Notes: generated by a model from the letters alone, not told the origin. A DNA stretch of 64,000 bases from Globisporangium splendens (GCA_006386115.1 VFIW01000030.1:248001-312000); one strand, 5' to 3'; shown: positions 10,542-24,600, counted from the first letter of the stretch. Translations and numbers: made by a program.

Positions 10542-10807
10542 GTTTCTTCGACCGCATCCATATGCGAGCAAATGTTGATCTCCATGCATATTTGAGTGAA
10601 GCTCCAAGCGACAATTTTGCTGCCCAAAGCACAAAATACTTGTCAGCCACAATAAGAAAATGCAATGTCAATAATGTTCCTGGTGCGTACTTTAGTGGGT
10701 GCGGATGCTTTTGATAGTTTTGCAGTCTCCTAAATCCGCATTGTTAGGAACCTCTCCCATTTGCTCAACAGCATAGGGCATTTTACGAGTTCAATTGAAT
10801 TGGCATC

Positions 10808-11454
10808 ATGGATGCTGAACGGCAAAATGGGGACTTCCAAGTGCGGCAGGCGATCCTCTACGCCGTCGGCTCCATCTGCGACGACGAAGGCAAGTGCCCA
10901 GTGCGCTTCCATGCGCTCGGGCACCTCCTCTTATCTGTGTGTGTGTGTGCTTGCGTGCCTGACGTCAGGGCAAAAGCAGCAGCGCGAGCGGCACATGCGC
11001 GTGCGGCCGGCGCCGTCGAAAGAGACGCTCGCACTGCTAGGCGACCTCGTGCACAAGCAAGCAGAAGGTACGAGATACGACAGATCTCTATGCACATCGC
11101 CTCGGTTCGGCCATTCATTTGCGCGTATATGTAGTGCTGGCGACGGAGCTGCAGCACTTCGCGCACCACGCCAACCGCAAGAGCATCAAGCCCGAAGACG
11201 TGCTGCTTTGCGCGCGAAAGCACCCAAGTATGGTAGGCATCTGCTTCCGTCCCTACTGAATAGTATGTGTGTACGGTTTCCCATAATCTGCTGACCTCCT
11301 GATACCTCCATGCATGCGCCTTTGCTGCCAACAGGTGAAGATCCTGCAGAAGTACCAGCGAGAGCATCTCACATCAACTGGCAGCAGCAACAGCAACTCA
11401 ACGTCAGATGCAACCTCTCGTCGCCGCCTTCGACGTGCTGGTCTCGACGACTAG
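10808..11454 (+). CDS. CENPS: CENP-S / MHF1 histone-fold protein
   Basis: Four exons (10808-10889, 10969-11067, 11135-11232, 11335-11454) give 132 residues, close to the ~138 of human CENP-S. The histone fold is recognisable: LYAVGSICDDE, LGDLVHKQAEVLATEL, FAHHANRKSIKPEDV, LLCARKHPSM, matching the family's 'F..HA+R.T+..+DV.L.AR+'. CENP-S pairs with CENP-X in the kinetochore CCAN and as MHF with FANCM at stalled replication forks. The first intron begins GC rather than GT in a perfect AG|GCAAGT context and contains a (GT)n run. The other three-way phases all close. The C-terminal tail is Ser- then Arg-rich. No other complex member is nearby. Confidence 0.9.
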
Positions 11455-11616
11455 TTTTGCGTGGCGCGAGTGGTATTTTCTATTATGTATTTGTTTACGA
11501 AGCATCCGTGTCTTCTATTCGGGCTTCCATTCTCTCGTTGTACTTGGAACTCCACCCACCCGCACCACCCACACCACCCCACTCCCCCCAGGCCATGCAT
11601 CTATCTCACCACAAAC

Positions 11617-14600
11617 TCAGTGGAAGAACGACGTGCTGCGCTGGTGGTGGTCGTAGGATGGTGCTCCCGTCGACGCTCGTGGCGACTTGGCTTCGCGCTC
11701 CAGTTGTCGGTACTCGTTCAGGAGCCGCAGTGATGCCGTTTTCCGACGAATCGCCTCGGGGCTGTGCACGATGCGCCGCAGCGGGTTGATGCTGCTGTTG
11801 GACGCCTGCTGGAGCACCTGCTTGAGCAAGTTGACCTGCTTACCCTTGGCCTCCAAGTCGTCCAAGAGCGGTCCCAGTGCGCTTGACAATTGCGCTGCGC
11901 TGTGATTGCCTTTGCCATCGCCGTTGGTACCTGACCGACTGCTTTCGAGTTGCGCGACCGTGTCCTTGTAGCGTGCATTGAGCGTCGCGAATTCGCGCTG
12001 TGCGCATTCCAATGCAGCAGCGAGGTCGTCCATGATTTGCGTCTAGCATTGCATTTTGAGGCAAAGGAGAGCGTGAGTATTCAAGTATCCACATAAAGCA
12101 AGGAGAACAAGGTACGTACCTGCATGGGATTGATGTACGCAGACACGGGCGGAGGTGGGGGCACTTGGATCGCACCGGGTTTCGCGCGCTTCTTCGACGT
12201 ACCTGCGAGCGGCGGCATCTCGTCTGGTCCAGAAACTTGATTACCGCGAACGCGCTCCGAGAGCAGCGTCGCCGTTTGGCTGTCATTTGTACCGAGGATG
12301 CTCGCACTTCGTGTTCGCGCTGTACGACCTGGAGTCGTGCTTTTCGAAGTGCGAGGTTTCTTCTGCGGCTTCGCTTTCGGTCGCGACGTCGGGATCTCGA
12401 TCGGCAGCGTGTTCGGGGTCACGTACGTCGTGTCGCATTGACGGATTGCGTCTTGCACGTTGCCCAAAATTGAGAACGACGGCGACGACGATGTCCCCAG
12501 AAGAAACGGAATCTCCCTACAGACACACAAGTACAAGTAAGTTAGGTGAAGGGGAAAATGCGAACCGAGCGTCCACACATTGAAGCCAAAGTCTCGTACT
12601 TTCCAAGGTTGGCGTTGCGGAGAAGCTCCATATTGTTTCCCGACGGCATCCGCGTCGTCGTTCCAACTTTTGTCGACCCAGTGCCACTCGTTGCTTTCTT
12701 CTTTTTCCGTGCTGTGGTAGCGGCAGTCTCAATCGCCGTAGCTGCTCGTCGGGAGCTGGTGCTGACACCAGTGCCAACTCGTGGAGCCATTGCCGCTGAC
12801 GCGCGACTCGCCGCCGTGGACTTGGAGAGCGTCGAGACGCGCTGTTGCTGCTGCTGCAACTGTTTGCTCTTCTTTGTGGCTTTGTTCACGGCGTCCGTGG
12901 CTTCCCACACTTTTGCGACCAGCTTTTCGTTCACGTGGGACATCGCCGTCACAGTTTGCTATAGCGAAAGAAAGAAAACGTCATGACGGGGAACAATTGG
13001 CCATTTTGGTTTACAAACCAACCAAAGCAGAGTTGTGTGCACGTACCTCCGAGTCCTGGAGTCGTGCCCGCGTCTCGGCGTGGTTGCTGGACTCCCGCTG
13101 AAACTGCTCATCCAAGCGTTGAATCTGCTCCTGAGAAGCCTCGTGCTGCTGCTGAAGCGACTTGCTGCTGCTGAAGCGACTGCAGCTCGCGCTTCAAGTC
13201 CTGCACTTCGTTCTTGTACGAAGACTTCACATGGTCCAGTTCTACCAAGCGAGGTGCATGTACAACATTAAATGGGAAACGGAGTCACCATCACAACTAT
13301 GAACGAATGCGCTTACCTGTCTGCAGCCGCGTTCGTTGGGACTCGGAGATCTCCAGTTGGGTCTGCAGGTCGTCGGCTTTCGATGAATACGTCGTGAGAA
13401 GCGACTGGAAGTGCGTGATCTCGGTCTCGAGCGCGCGTTTCCGCTCGTCGCTTTTTATGAGCTCCACGCTCAGACCCTCTTTCTCGCACCGGAGCGCATC
13501 GTACGTGGCGCGCGCCGACTCCTTCGTCTGGCCCAATTCGTACGTGAATTTCTTTTCCACCGACGCAAATTCTGCCTCTCGCTACATGAAGCAACGGAAA
13601 GATTGAGAGGACGAATGCAAAGTAGATTTGTCATAATGCATGACGACCATACCTTTCTCGCGTTAACTTTGAGGTCGGAAAGCTGCTGCATGAGCGTTTC
13701 GCGCTCTTCTTCCAGTCGTCGGATCTTGTCCTGGAGCGCTTTCAGTGCCGACAGCACGGCGCGACTGCCTTGGACATTTGAGCTGGAAGGTCCACCTCCA
13801 GTGGTGCTTCCCGTTCCCAGCAAGGAGCTGTTGGCTGCGCCGTAAAGTGCTGCATTCTTCAAGGAAGAGTTGCTCGACGGGAGTGGTGGGTTGTTGGGAA
13901 ACAGTTTCTTGTGCAAACTTGTGATGTTGTTGCTGTTGTCATCACCAAACGAAGAGTTCGAGGCATTATGGCTCATCATGGACTTGGATCTCGATGCAGT
14001 GCGGCTGGCCTTCTCCTTTCCATGAAGCTGAGCATGCAGTGCCGCAGGGTCAAAGGACGTGTGGCGAGTCGCAGTTTTGCCATTGCCATTGCCATTTGCC
14101 AGTATACCGTCAGGTTTTCTGTGAAATGGCTGTGAGACAAACTCACCCAGACGAACTTGGTCTGAAGTGGCCGTCATCCCATGCGCAACGCGCAAGTAGT
14201 CGTACGGAGGTGCTGTCTGGTCCATTGGTAATGGCGATGCCTTTAGTAGCTCGGCTGCGTCCTGAGAAGCCAATTTCTGGAGCGTCTGCTTGAGTTCTTC
14301 CATTTCCTTCTTCGGGGATGGCAGCAAAGCGGGTGCAACGGCGGAAAACAGCGTGCGGTCGTCGTCCATGACGCCATTTTGTGTGTCGTCCCTCAGGAAC
14401 GAAGTTGGCTTGTGCTTCGTGCGCGACGAGGTCGACGATGCTGACGAAGAACTGCTTTTCCGAGTTGCTACTGCTGTGTTGCCTCCTAAATACGAGGAGT
14501 CTGATTTGTTAGAAGTGTTGGCTCTTGACTGTTTGTTCGGATACGCAGGTGCGGGTGGTGGAGCTGTGGTTGTGGACTTTGCTTCCTGCGCTGTCGAGAT

Positions 14601-15440
14601 GGGTGCGGGACGCGGTTTATTGCCGTTTCTTTTAACCGACTGGGAAGCATCTTCGCCACTGCTACTGCCGTCATCGCGGTGCTCCGCATCGTCTGCGTCA
14701 CTTTGCTTTCGATGTACATGAGTTTGCTCACGAGCGCTATCATTGGGAACCCCATTTTCAGCGATGTAGTTGCCCTGGCGTTCCCCATCGCCTTCGCTAC
14801 TTGCTCCGTCCTCCTCTTTGCCCTCGTCTTCGCACGCATTTGATGCCGCTCTCGCGCGTCCATGATGAGCGAGGCTCGGACCATTTTGTCGATTTGCTGC
14901 TTGCCGTGACTCACTGCGCAGCTCCTCATCTGACTTTAATGGCCTCGTTGATTCGGAACTTTTCCTACTCGTCTTGGTCTGCGTGACCGTTGACTCCTCG
15001 CTTTGGCGTCTCGGACTCGTTGCTTTCGTCGTACTCTCTCGCGTGACTGTTGTCGTCCTCGAATACGTCTCTCCACCGTCTTCAACACGGTGCTTCATCG
15101 CAGACTTCCCATTCCTCCTCCTCCGTGGGCTGCTAGAGCTCGTGCGCATTCGCTGCTGGGCAACCGCGGCAATGCCAGCTCGCTCAGCGGCCGAGTGGTG
15201 ACGGCTTAAGCGCTTCTCGATTTGCTTCCACGTGGACGAATTGAGCTTTCTCCGCGGCGAGATCACCATTTCGCTGCGCATCGAGATGAACACCGCGTCT
15301 TCCTCCTCGCCATCGCTCCTACCACCCGCAGCATCTTCGTTTCCGCTGCTCTCATCCGACGCATACGCGCTGCTGCTGCTATCGCTATTGCTGCTGGCGC
15401 GCGCGTCGTCCTGGAACTCGTACTCGCTCGAGGAGCTCAT
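11617..15440 (-). CDS. Large Ser-rich coiled-coil protein, frame broken in exon 3
   Basis: Six exons by splice signals: 15440-13653, 13581-13317, 13241-13047, 12958-12600, 12516-12120 and 12042-11617. The product is about 1,136 residues if exon 3 were in frame. Residues 1-550 are low-complexity and Ser/Arg/Glu-rich (ATG chosen at 15440, MSSSSEYEF). The centre is a long coiled coil (KKEMEELKQTLQKL; LSALKALQDKIRRLEEERETL; RALETEITHFQSLL; LDEQFQRESSNH). The C-terminal part is basic then coiled again (VNLLKQVLQQASNS; LLNEYRQLEREAK). Exon 3 carries a 19-bp tandem duplication that shifts the frame to an early stop. Without it, all phases close. No family is recognised; a cytoskeletal or centrosomal scaffold is a guess from architecture. 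Confidence 0.75.
13142..13179 (-). repeat. 19-bp tandem duplication inside exon 3
   Basis: Two adjacent copies of TCGCTTCAGCAGCAGCA(A/C)G, 18 of 19 identical, read on the minus strand. The unit encodes part of the coiled coil, and its length (not a multiple of 3) breaks the frame. This could be an assembly error, a heterozygous allele or a real mutation. Confidence 0.9.
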
Positions 15441-15916
15441 CTTGCTCTTTGAAGGCAATGTGCTTTTTCGATCGCGACGACAGAGTGATGGTCATGCTGT
15501 GTCCTTTCACGCCATTTCGTATCTCGGCACACATTTGGCGCAAATGAAGAAATGAAGGCACATGTGCCGCATTTTTTTCACCGTGAGTATGCGGCGGTGT
15601 GGAGAGCATCTATTTGTATGCCAACGTGTGCGTGTACATCCAGGAATCGTAAGCTCGTGCATGGCACTCATGATAGCAAGTTACTGATGATGGACGCCAT
15701 AGGAGCGCGGCATTTCCACGCATTAGAGCTTTGCGTCCATTCTCCCTCTCGTATGAGGCTCACGACCCAAGCAACAGCAGCACAAGCGCGCGCCGTAAAG
15801 CACAAGAAGAAAGAAAAAATCGACTTGTATTCACATAGATACACACACTCACAAAAAGAGAAGATATAAAAGGCTTCACACATGCAGCGACTATAGTAGG
15901 TTTAATATTTGCTTCT
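15441..15916. other. Spacer between two leftward genes
   Basis: This holds the 3' flank of the fumarate reductase gene and the 5' flank of the coiled-coil gene. No gene was seen. AT-rich purine runs occur at 15800-15870. Confidence 0.5.
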
Positions 15917-17616
<1,700 letters not shown>

Positions 17617-18445
17617 GCTGTTGAACTATGAGCCGATCTATTGCTGAACATTCCGGAAGTGTGATGCGGTGGCGTCGCTGCCAAAACCACGCAGCAAAGA
17701 CACATAGACACGTCCAATGACCCGACGCTTTCAGCATCCTGGAAAAAAAAGCGTATCTTTACCGCGCACACCTGATTCTATTGCGATTCAACCAGCAACA
17801 CGCAAATAGGCAACATAGAGAATGGGTACGGTACCAGAAAGCAAAGCGCGGGAACAATAACGCGTCGACGGATTGACGAACTGGGAGCGACTGCCTGCGT
17901 TTGCATATTAGAGACACCACCTGCGCATGAGATATGTGTGCATATGGCAGAACGCACACTGCAGCGACTGCTGCTATGGGATTCAATATGCATACGCACC
18001 TGTCACGCGCCGAAGCAAAAGCATTTTGAAATCTGAGGCTCCTTCCTCTTCGTGTCTGCGCGCGCGCGGTGGTTTCCAGAAATGGGCGACGAGGGGAATC
18101 TTTTCTCTCGTTCGTTTGTTCGTCCCATGGCCCATCGTCGTGTCTCTCGCGCACGCATGAACTAAATGGCAACCTTTCATGGTCCATCAATGAGCGAGAA
18201 GGGGCGCATAGAATCTCTGGTAGAAAGCACGCGGAGAGCTCCATACTCTCTCTGCCCTTCTCCACACGTTGCATGCGCACAACACACGAAAACACTCCAA
18301 CCAATGCGCATGTGGAAGGGGAAAAAAATAGTGTATATGTTTATGAATATGAGGTCCGGAGTCTCGGCGCGCCTAAATACTGCGCCACTGCTCCACGAAC
18401 GCTGCTGTACTATCCAGTGGCTGCTCGGCTGACTTCCTGTTCGTT
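17617..18445. other. Intergenic spacer
   Basis: The 5' flank of the fumarate reductase gene and 3' flank of the Ca2+ ATPase gene, both leftward. Open frames in both directions lack domain similarity. Nothing else was recognised. Confidence 0.5.
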
Positions 18446-21400
18446 TTATTCATTTCGAAGCAATGCTCGGGCTTCGAGACCCTTCTTGAATGCCTTGATG
18501 ACACGGATCTGTGCACGAAGACGAGCGAACCCGCGCACCCACAGCTCTTGGCCGCGTTGCGACTTGACTTCGCGGATCTCAACCTCGTTGACTTCGCTGC
18601 ACAACGCCATCCATGATGGCGCGTCCTTCACCGAGATCGATCGCAGCAGCAGACCAACGGGCAACGAGAGGAAGCCAATGCCGACACAGACAAACCATTC
18701 CGAAACGTTCAATGGCTTGCACTTGAACCAGTCGCCCGTGAACTGCACGATCACAACTTGCATGATCACTTGGAGCACGCACACGTACAAGAACACGCGG
18801 TTCTTGGTGATTCCCGTGAAAATGTTGATCTCGTCGTGAATCTTACGCGCGTTCAGCTCGTTGAACAGTTGCAGCCACACAAACGTGTTGAACACAAGCG
18901 TCATGTGCTTGGTAGAGCCGTTCTGAATGTCGTCCTGGTCCTGCGTAATCCCGTTCGCAATATCCTCGGCGGTCAGATCTTCAGGGTAGTCGGTCACAAT
19001 GCCGCTTGGCACATTGAAAATCTTGTGACCCTTGAACGTGAGCACGATCAAAATAACCAACTGCAGGATGGACTGGCCCAAAATGTGCTTCGTCATCTTC
19101 TTGGACACCAGTGGCTGAGTCTTTGGGTATGGTTTGCGTTCAAGCAACGCCGCGGTAGGCTCTTCCGTGGCCAACGCAAGCGACGCGAACGAGTCCATGA
19201 TCAAGTTCACCCACAACATTTGCACAGCAGACAATGGCGACTGCTCAATGAACACAGCACCAACACAAGCCATCGTGATGGCGACGACGTTGACCGTCAA
19301 TTGGAACTGCAAGAACTTGGCAATCGAATCGTACACATTACGCCCCCACTTGATCGCGTTCACAATCGAGTTGAAGTTGTCATCCATCAGAATAATATCC
19401 GATGCATCCTTCGCAACCGAAGTGCCACTGATGCCCATGGCAAAACCAACGTTCGCCTTCTTCAACGCAGGCGCATCGTTGGTGCCATCACCCGTCACTG
19501 CGACAACTTGTGGTCCGTGAGGAGCCAACGTCGTTTGCATCAAACCAGTCACAAGTGTGTACTTGTCCGTTGGCGACGAGCGAGCGAGCACGCGAAGCAT
19601 TGGCCAGATCTTGTCAAACTCCGACTGAACAATGTTGCCACTGGCATCCAACACGCGCGAACGGAACTCCGAGCCTTCCATGACCAACGACCCATCGCCT
19701 GGGCTAATGATACCACACTTGCCAGCAATCGAGCGAGCAGTCGTGATGTTGTCGCCGGTGACCATACGAACAGTGATACCCGCAGTAGCACAGTGCTTGA
19801 TGGCACTTGGGACTTCAGGACGCACAGGGTCTTCAATGCCGACAATCGCGATACACGTCAAGTTCTTCTCAATATCTTCGTCGGCCCACTTGTTGATCTC
19901 CTCTGCAGGCGCGTCAATATCACGGTACGAGAGACAGAGCGTACGGAATCCTTGGGAAGCGTACTTTTCAATCACATTGGCCCCAATTTGAGTCTTGCGC
20001 GCATCGCTGAGCGCCGTCTTGCTACCATCGAGGTGTTGCACGTCTTGGCACAACCCAAGCACGACTTCCGTCGCACCCTTCGTGTAAATACGCGACTTGG
20101 ATTCCGAGAGCTTCACGACCACAGACATACGCTTCTTCGCACTGCTGAACGTCAGCATGTGACCAACTTCCGTGGTTCCGCGAAGCTGTTGGTACTCCAC
20201 GCCACCGTCACGAACAAATTGAAGCAACGCGCATTCAGTCTTGTTACCAGTGTGTTCTGGCTGGCCGCCAGCAACCTTTGGTGGCAAAATTTCTGCCGTC
20301 GAGTTCACAGCGATACCAGTGCACAGCACATCCTTCGTGGCTTCCGACATCAACCCAAGCGTTTCTTGAGCCGAAGAGAACTCCTTGTCGCCGATCCAGA
20401 TCTGCATGACCGTCATGCGGTTCGTCGTCAGCGTGCCCGTCTTGTCCGAGCAAATTGTGGTCGCCGAACCCATCGTTTCACAGGCGTCCAAGTGACGAAC
20501 CAAGTTGTTGTCCACAAGCATCTTCTTCACCGAGTACGCAAGCGCAATGGTGACAGCGAGTGGAAGACCTTCAGGGATCGCGACCACCAGCACCGTGATG
20601 GCGACAATGAAGAAGTTCAAGTAGTCACTGACGTAACCACTTTTCCACGCGTGGCCTTCGGTTCCAAACGTACGAATGGAAAAGCGAATGCACATGACCA
20701 CAAACACAAGGAGCGCAACCGCCGTACCGAGCTTTCCGATCAAGATCGTCAAGTTGTACAACTTGCCTTCCAACGGCGATTGCGACTCTTCATCGTGATC
20801 GTCGTCGTCATTATCGACCTTGTCATCCTTCGACATTTCCTTTGGCGTTTCCATGATAGCGTACCCTTCGGTCTCAGCAGCACCATCAGCTGGCGCGTCT
20901 TCATTCTTGGCGCCTCCCGCCTTCTTGCCATTGATCAGCGACTTGATGATACCCGCCTGCGAGTTTTCACCAACGCACACGACCAACATCTTGCCAAGGC
21001 CTTCCATGACCCTCGTACCAGACAACAAGAACGGGTTCGCGCTGTTCTTGGTCAGCAAGTCGGATTCACCCGTCATCGCAGACTCGTCCAACTTCAACTC
21101 CTTCTCGTCAAACACGATGCCATCGGCGGGGATGATGTCGCCGAGGTCGACGCGCACAATATCACCGACGACCAAGCTGAACTTGCCGACTTCGCACGGC
21201 ACGCCGTTACGGATCACCTTGATCTTTTCGTCTTCCTTGATCGCGTTCAGGCTCTGAAATTGCTTCTCCTTCTGGTAATCGTTCACAGCCGTGACCACCG
21301 TCACGATGAACACGGCCAAAATAATACACGCGCCTTCGATCCAGCCCGTGTCCTTGTGGTCGCCGACAGTCGACGACAAAACGATCGAGATCACACCGGC

Positions 21401-21676
21401 GATCGTCAAAATGATGATCGTGATATCTTGGAACGCATCCCACATGAGTTCGAGGAACGTCTTGGCCTTGGGTGGCGCGACGTAGTTGCGGCCAAACGTG
21501 TCTTCGCGGTGCTTCAGGTCGGCCGCATTGTCGTTGTCGAGACCCTGGCGGATGTTGACGTTGAGCGCCGCCGCGACGCCCTCGAGACCACCGAGACTCG
21601 CCACTTGCTCTTGTGCCTTCTCGTGGGGAGTCTCGATGAGGCGGATCAGATCGCCCGTGAGCAATCGGAACGCCAT
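18446..21676 (-). CDS. Plasma-membrane-type (P2B) Ca2+-transporting ATPase
   Basis: An intronless gene of 1,076 residues. P-type ATPase hallmarks are clear: TGES near residue 202 (actuator), PEGLPLAVT in M4, the phosphorylated Asp in SDKTGTLT near 411, MVTGDN, and GDGTNDAP near 730. The combination and about ten membrane segments place it in the P2B/PMCA class, which expels Ca2+ to the outside or into vacuoles and is controlled by calmodulin. An acidic insert with a D/E-rich run (KVDNDDDDHDEESQ) lies between the actuator and M3. The C-terminal tail is short and basic (LWVRGFARLRAQIRVIKAFKKG) and could be the calmodulin-binding autoinhibitory helix (inference). The start is the ATG at 21676. 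Confidence 0.95.
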   Translation of the reverse strand: MAFRLLTGDLIRLIETPHEKAQEQVASLGGLEGVAAALNVNIRQGLDNDNAADLKHREDTFGRNYVAPPKAKTFLELMWDAFQDITIIILTIAGVISIVLSSTVGDHKDTGWIEGACIILAVFIVTVVTAVNDYQKEKQFQSLNAIKEDEKIKVIRNGVPCEVGKFSLVVGDIVRVDLGDIIPADGIVFDEKELKLDESAMTGESDLLTKNSANPFLLSGTRVMEGLGKMLVVCVGENSQAGIIKSLINGKKAGGAKNEDAPADGAAETEGYAIMETPKEMSKDDKVDNDDDDHDEESQSPLEGKLYNLTILIGKLGTAVALLVFVVMCIRFSIRTFGTEGHAWKSGYVSDYLNFFIVAITVLVVAIPEGLPLAVTIALAYSVKKMLVDNNLVRHLDACETMGSATTICSDKTGTLTTNRMTVMQIWIGDKEFSSAQETLGLMSEATKDVLCTGIAVNSTAEILPPKVAGGQPEHTGNKTECALLQFVRDGGVEYQQLRGTTEVGHMLTFSSAKKRMSVVVKLSESKSRIYTKGATEVVLGLCQDVQHLDGSKTALSDARKTQIGANVIEKYASQGFRTLCLSYRDIDAPAEEINKWADEDIEKNLTCIAIVGIEDPVRPEVPSAIKHCATAGITVRMVTGDNITTARSIAGKCGIISPGDGSLVMEGSEFRSRVLDASGNIVQSEFDKIWPMLRVLARSSPTDKYTLVTGLMQTTLAPHGPQVVAVTGDGTNDAPALKKANVGFAMGISGTSVAKDASDIILMDDNFNSIVNAIKWGRNVYDSIAKFLQFQLTVNVVAITMACVGAVFIEQSPLSAVQMLWVNLIMDSFASLALATEEPTAALLERKPYPKTQPLVSKKMTKHILGQSILQLVILIVLTFKGHKIFNVPSGIVTDYPEDLTAEDIANGITQDQDDIQNGSTKHMTLVFNTFVWLQLFNELNARKIHDEINIFTGITKNRVFLYVCVLQVIMQVVIVQFTGDWFKCKPLNVSEWFVCVGIGFLSLPVGLLLRSISVKDAPSWMALCSEVNEVEIREVKSQRGQELWVRGFARLRAQIRVIKAFKKGLEARALLRNE

Positions 21677-24600
21677 TGTGCTTGGAAAGATTCCTCTGCC
21701 GCTTCTTCAACTCTCGCTTTGTGTCCGCACTCCCACACGCACGTAAAGTAGATGAGAAAACCAGACTCGCACGCTCTTCTTTAATCGAGTCGGTCGTCCA
21801 GCGCGAATTGGCTAATGAGCGTTATGAGAACAATTCGACTAAGCGGGCGAGGACGACGGTTGGGAAGAGAGGAGAGAGAGAGAGAGAGAGGGGGGGAGAT
21901 TGTTGGAGAGGCTGGCAGTGCGTGCAGTCCAAACACCTGCTCTTCGAACGTGCACACGACAGCCGATGTTCGGTCGTGCTTGCGTTCTTTTCGGACTTTT
22001 GACTGGCAGTTTGTATGCGGAGGCGCAGCTGTGGAAGCTGGCGATGCGGAAGTGAGGGCGCAAGGACGGGGCAAAAAGCGCTGATTAGAAGGAGAGAGGA
22101 AGGGCGACACCCCGCTTAGTCGAATGCTTCACTTAGAAAGCGCCAGTGCCAAGGGTTTACGCATCTGCCTCGCTGGCTGAGATCACTCGCTGGTCGTTCC
22201 TCCTGAGAGGGATCCCTTCCCCTGAGCTCAAGGATCAAACTGAAATGGGATACTTATTTTTAGAGTACATGAGTTTCCAAGAGCCAAAAGTGCGCTGCAA
22301 AGGCGCAAAGCCGAGTGGATTTTCTAGTGCCGTGTCGCAGTATCGCTTCCCACAGGTCGAGGGACGAGTGTTCAATTAAGCACAGAAACAGGCGCTTTCT
22401 CAGTCGAAGGCGAAAGGACCCCACCCTACCCGCACCAATTACACTGGCGCTATTGATGCTTTTTTATCTCCAAACTCCGACTCGGCCAATCAAATCGCTG
22501 GACGGATGACATCTCGCCCAATCAGAGTCCAGAAGAGCAGAGAGCAAGATGCGAGAGGGGGGATGCGACTGAATGAGGATGTGGGACAGAGACTGGGCGG
22601 AGATGGCTCAGGGGACCATCTGCCAGGATTAATCGATTTGTGTATGTCGGCGAGCCAAAGCAAACGAAAAATCGAATCTTTGCTTCTGTCTGACATTGTC
22701 CAAGAGATTCAACAGCTGGCTGCGCTGATCCTGTTGGCAAAATCCCTTTCGTTCAGATGTTATTCACCCACCATCACACTGCAGCATTGGTGGCTGATTG
22801 TAAGCTGGTCATTCCAGTGTTCATGCCGCACATTGGGTCTGTTGGCGGAGATTCAAAAAGACCATTGATATCGATGTCGGGAAGAAATACAGAAGTGTGA
22901 AACGCGATGCAAAAACCAAGTGAAGCATGGAATCCCTCCATTTTTGTAGTTCTGCAGATCTGGACACACTCGACCGCAATCCGAACGGTACCGCTTCGGG
23001 AGAGGAGTAAGGAGCCTGCCATTGTACCACTGGAGCTGCCAGCACACTGAGGATCCATGCCTGGCTGGATCTTTCCTCTTCCGTCTTCTCCTGACCGTGT
23101 CAGATAGCCACAATAGTCCGCGAATGGTTGTAGGTGTGTGTCTGACGACTCGTTTCTCTATCTTCCATGTTGTCCATTTCTCTGTCAACCCACAATCCCA
23201 GTCGTTTTCTACTGCGTTGGACAACCAAGACATAGGTTCGGAGCTCAATCGATTCTGTGACCTGGTTTTGATCGCCAAAGAAAATCCAATGCGCAAGCCA
23301 AACTGGTCTCTTTCTCTGTCATTCGCGACCTAAAGATGAGTTTTTCCTTGTGGCAATTGTGAAAGGTCATTTGAGAACGGATTTTGCATCGCGTTCTCCT
23401 CATTGTTGGCGATGCAAGCCTACAAAATCCTGGGATACACTCTGTGTCGAAGGGGGATGCATCGAGTTGGCACAGATAGGGCGGAGATCACATCGAAGAC
23501 CTCTCTCTATGTGGCATAGAAGTTAACAATGTCGGCTCGTGGGCGACAGACGACCCAGAGAGCGTCGAATCTTCGGCCAAAATCGAATCTCCACCTGATG
23601 TTGGTCTCGTTGAACATATGGACGTTAATCCCATTAATAAATCATCCGCTGACTGCCGATCTGGCTGCTGACACCCGCCACAACCTTGCACTCTTTTGTG
23701 ACAGAGCTCGCCGCCTTCCACTCGCCCATGCATGCTTAATCGCCGCTATGTGCAAGAGCAATAAAACAGAGCAGCAGGGGTCAGAAACCTGTCCAGCCAG
23801 TCGCTGAGCAATATCGGACAGAGCCATCAACTGCCTTCTTGTCCGCACCTTTTGCAATGGTGAGGAGCAGGTGTTTACCACTGACGGCAACGCGAAGGAG
23901 GGGAGAGGGACGGTACCACGCGCTTATTTGGATACCCATCGTCGCCCAGGTCTTGTTTCCCTCGCAGGTCACGCGTCTGCAACAGTGTCCTTCAAAGATT
24001 CCTTGCTATAGTCGAAAGTATGGGTGCGAATGTTCGTTGGTGCTCTGGCATCCATTCGCGTCTTTTTCAAGGTGTAGGTGCAGTCTTTAGTCTTCAAAGA
24101 GACTAAAGACTGTATCTCGAACCCGAAGCCACGTTGAGAAGCCACACTTACAGTGCACTAAATCCACTCCCGAACGCGAATCTTGGGCAGCGGAAGTGGA
24201 AAAAAGCAAACCAGGCACGCGTGCACTCGCCTCGGACTCATCCAGCTTCGGTCTTTCGCGGTAATTCTGTGTTAAACGCCATTGGATTCGCAGTGGATTT
24301 GAAAGGGTCCTGCGGTTCAGCATCCATCGCATCATGCGCGCTCTCGATCTCATTCTTGGGAATAACACACACACACGTCGCTCTCTGTGTTAAGTCTATT
24401 GGAGAATGCTCCCGTTGTATTGCTGCGCTGCAGAGTGCATCGCGATTAATCACAAGACGTAGGTTCAGTGCTTAATCGATTCTGCTGCCCTGGTTCTGGA
24501 AAAAAGTCCATGCAAGCCATGCCCAGTGCTATGTGAAATGAGCTCCCCCAATGTGCACCACGACTCAGTCTCACATGGTCCACGAATGAGCATCTCCGGC

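Noticed and set aside
18758..21751. 997-codon open frame on the plus strand
   Set aside because: It is the antisense shadow of the Ca2+ ATPase gene. Composition is His/Arg/Asp-rich, without domains, and every ATPase motif is on the other strand.
22793..23296. Minus-strand frames of 94-147 codons in the 3.5-kb spacer
   Set aside because: They overlap in several frames, have Trp/Cys/His-rich composition and show no family signature, so they are probably chance.
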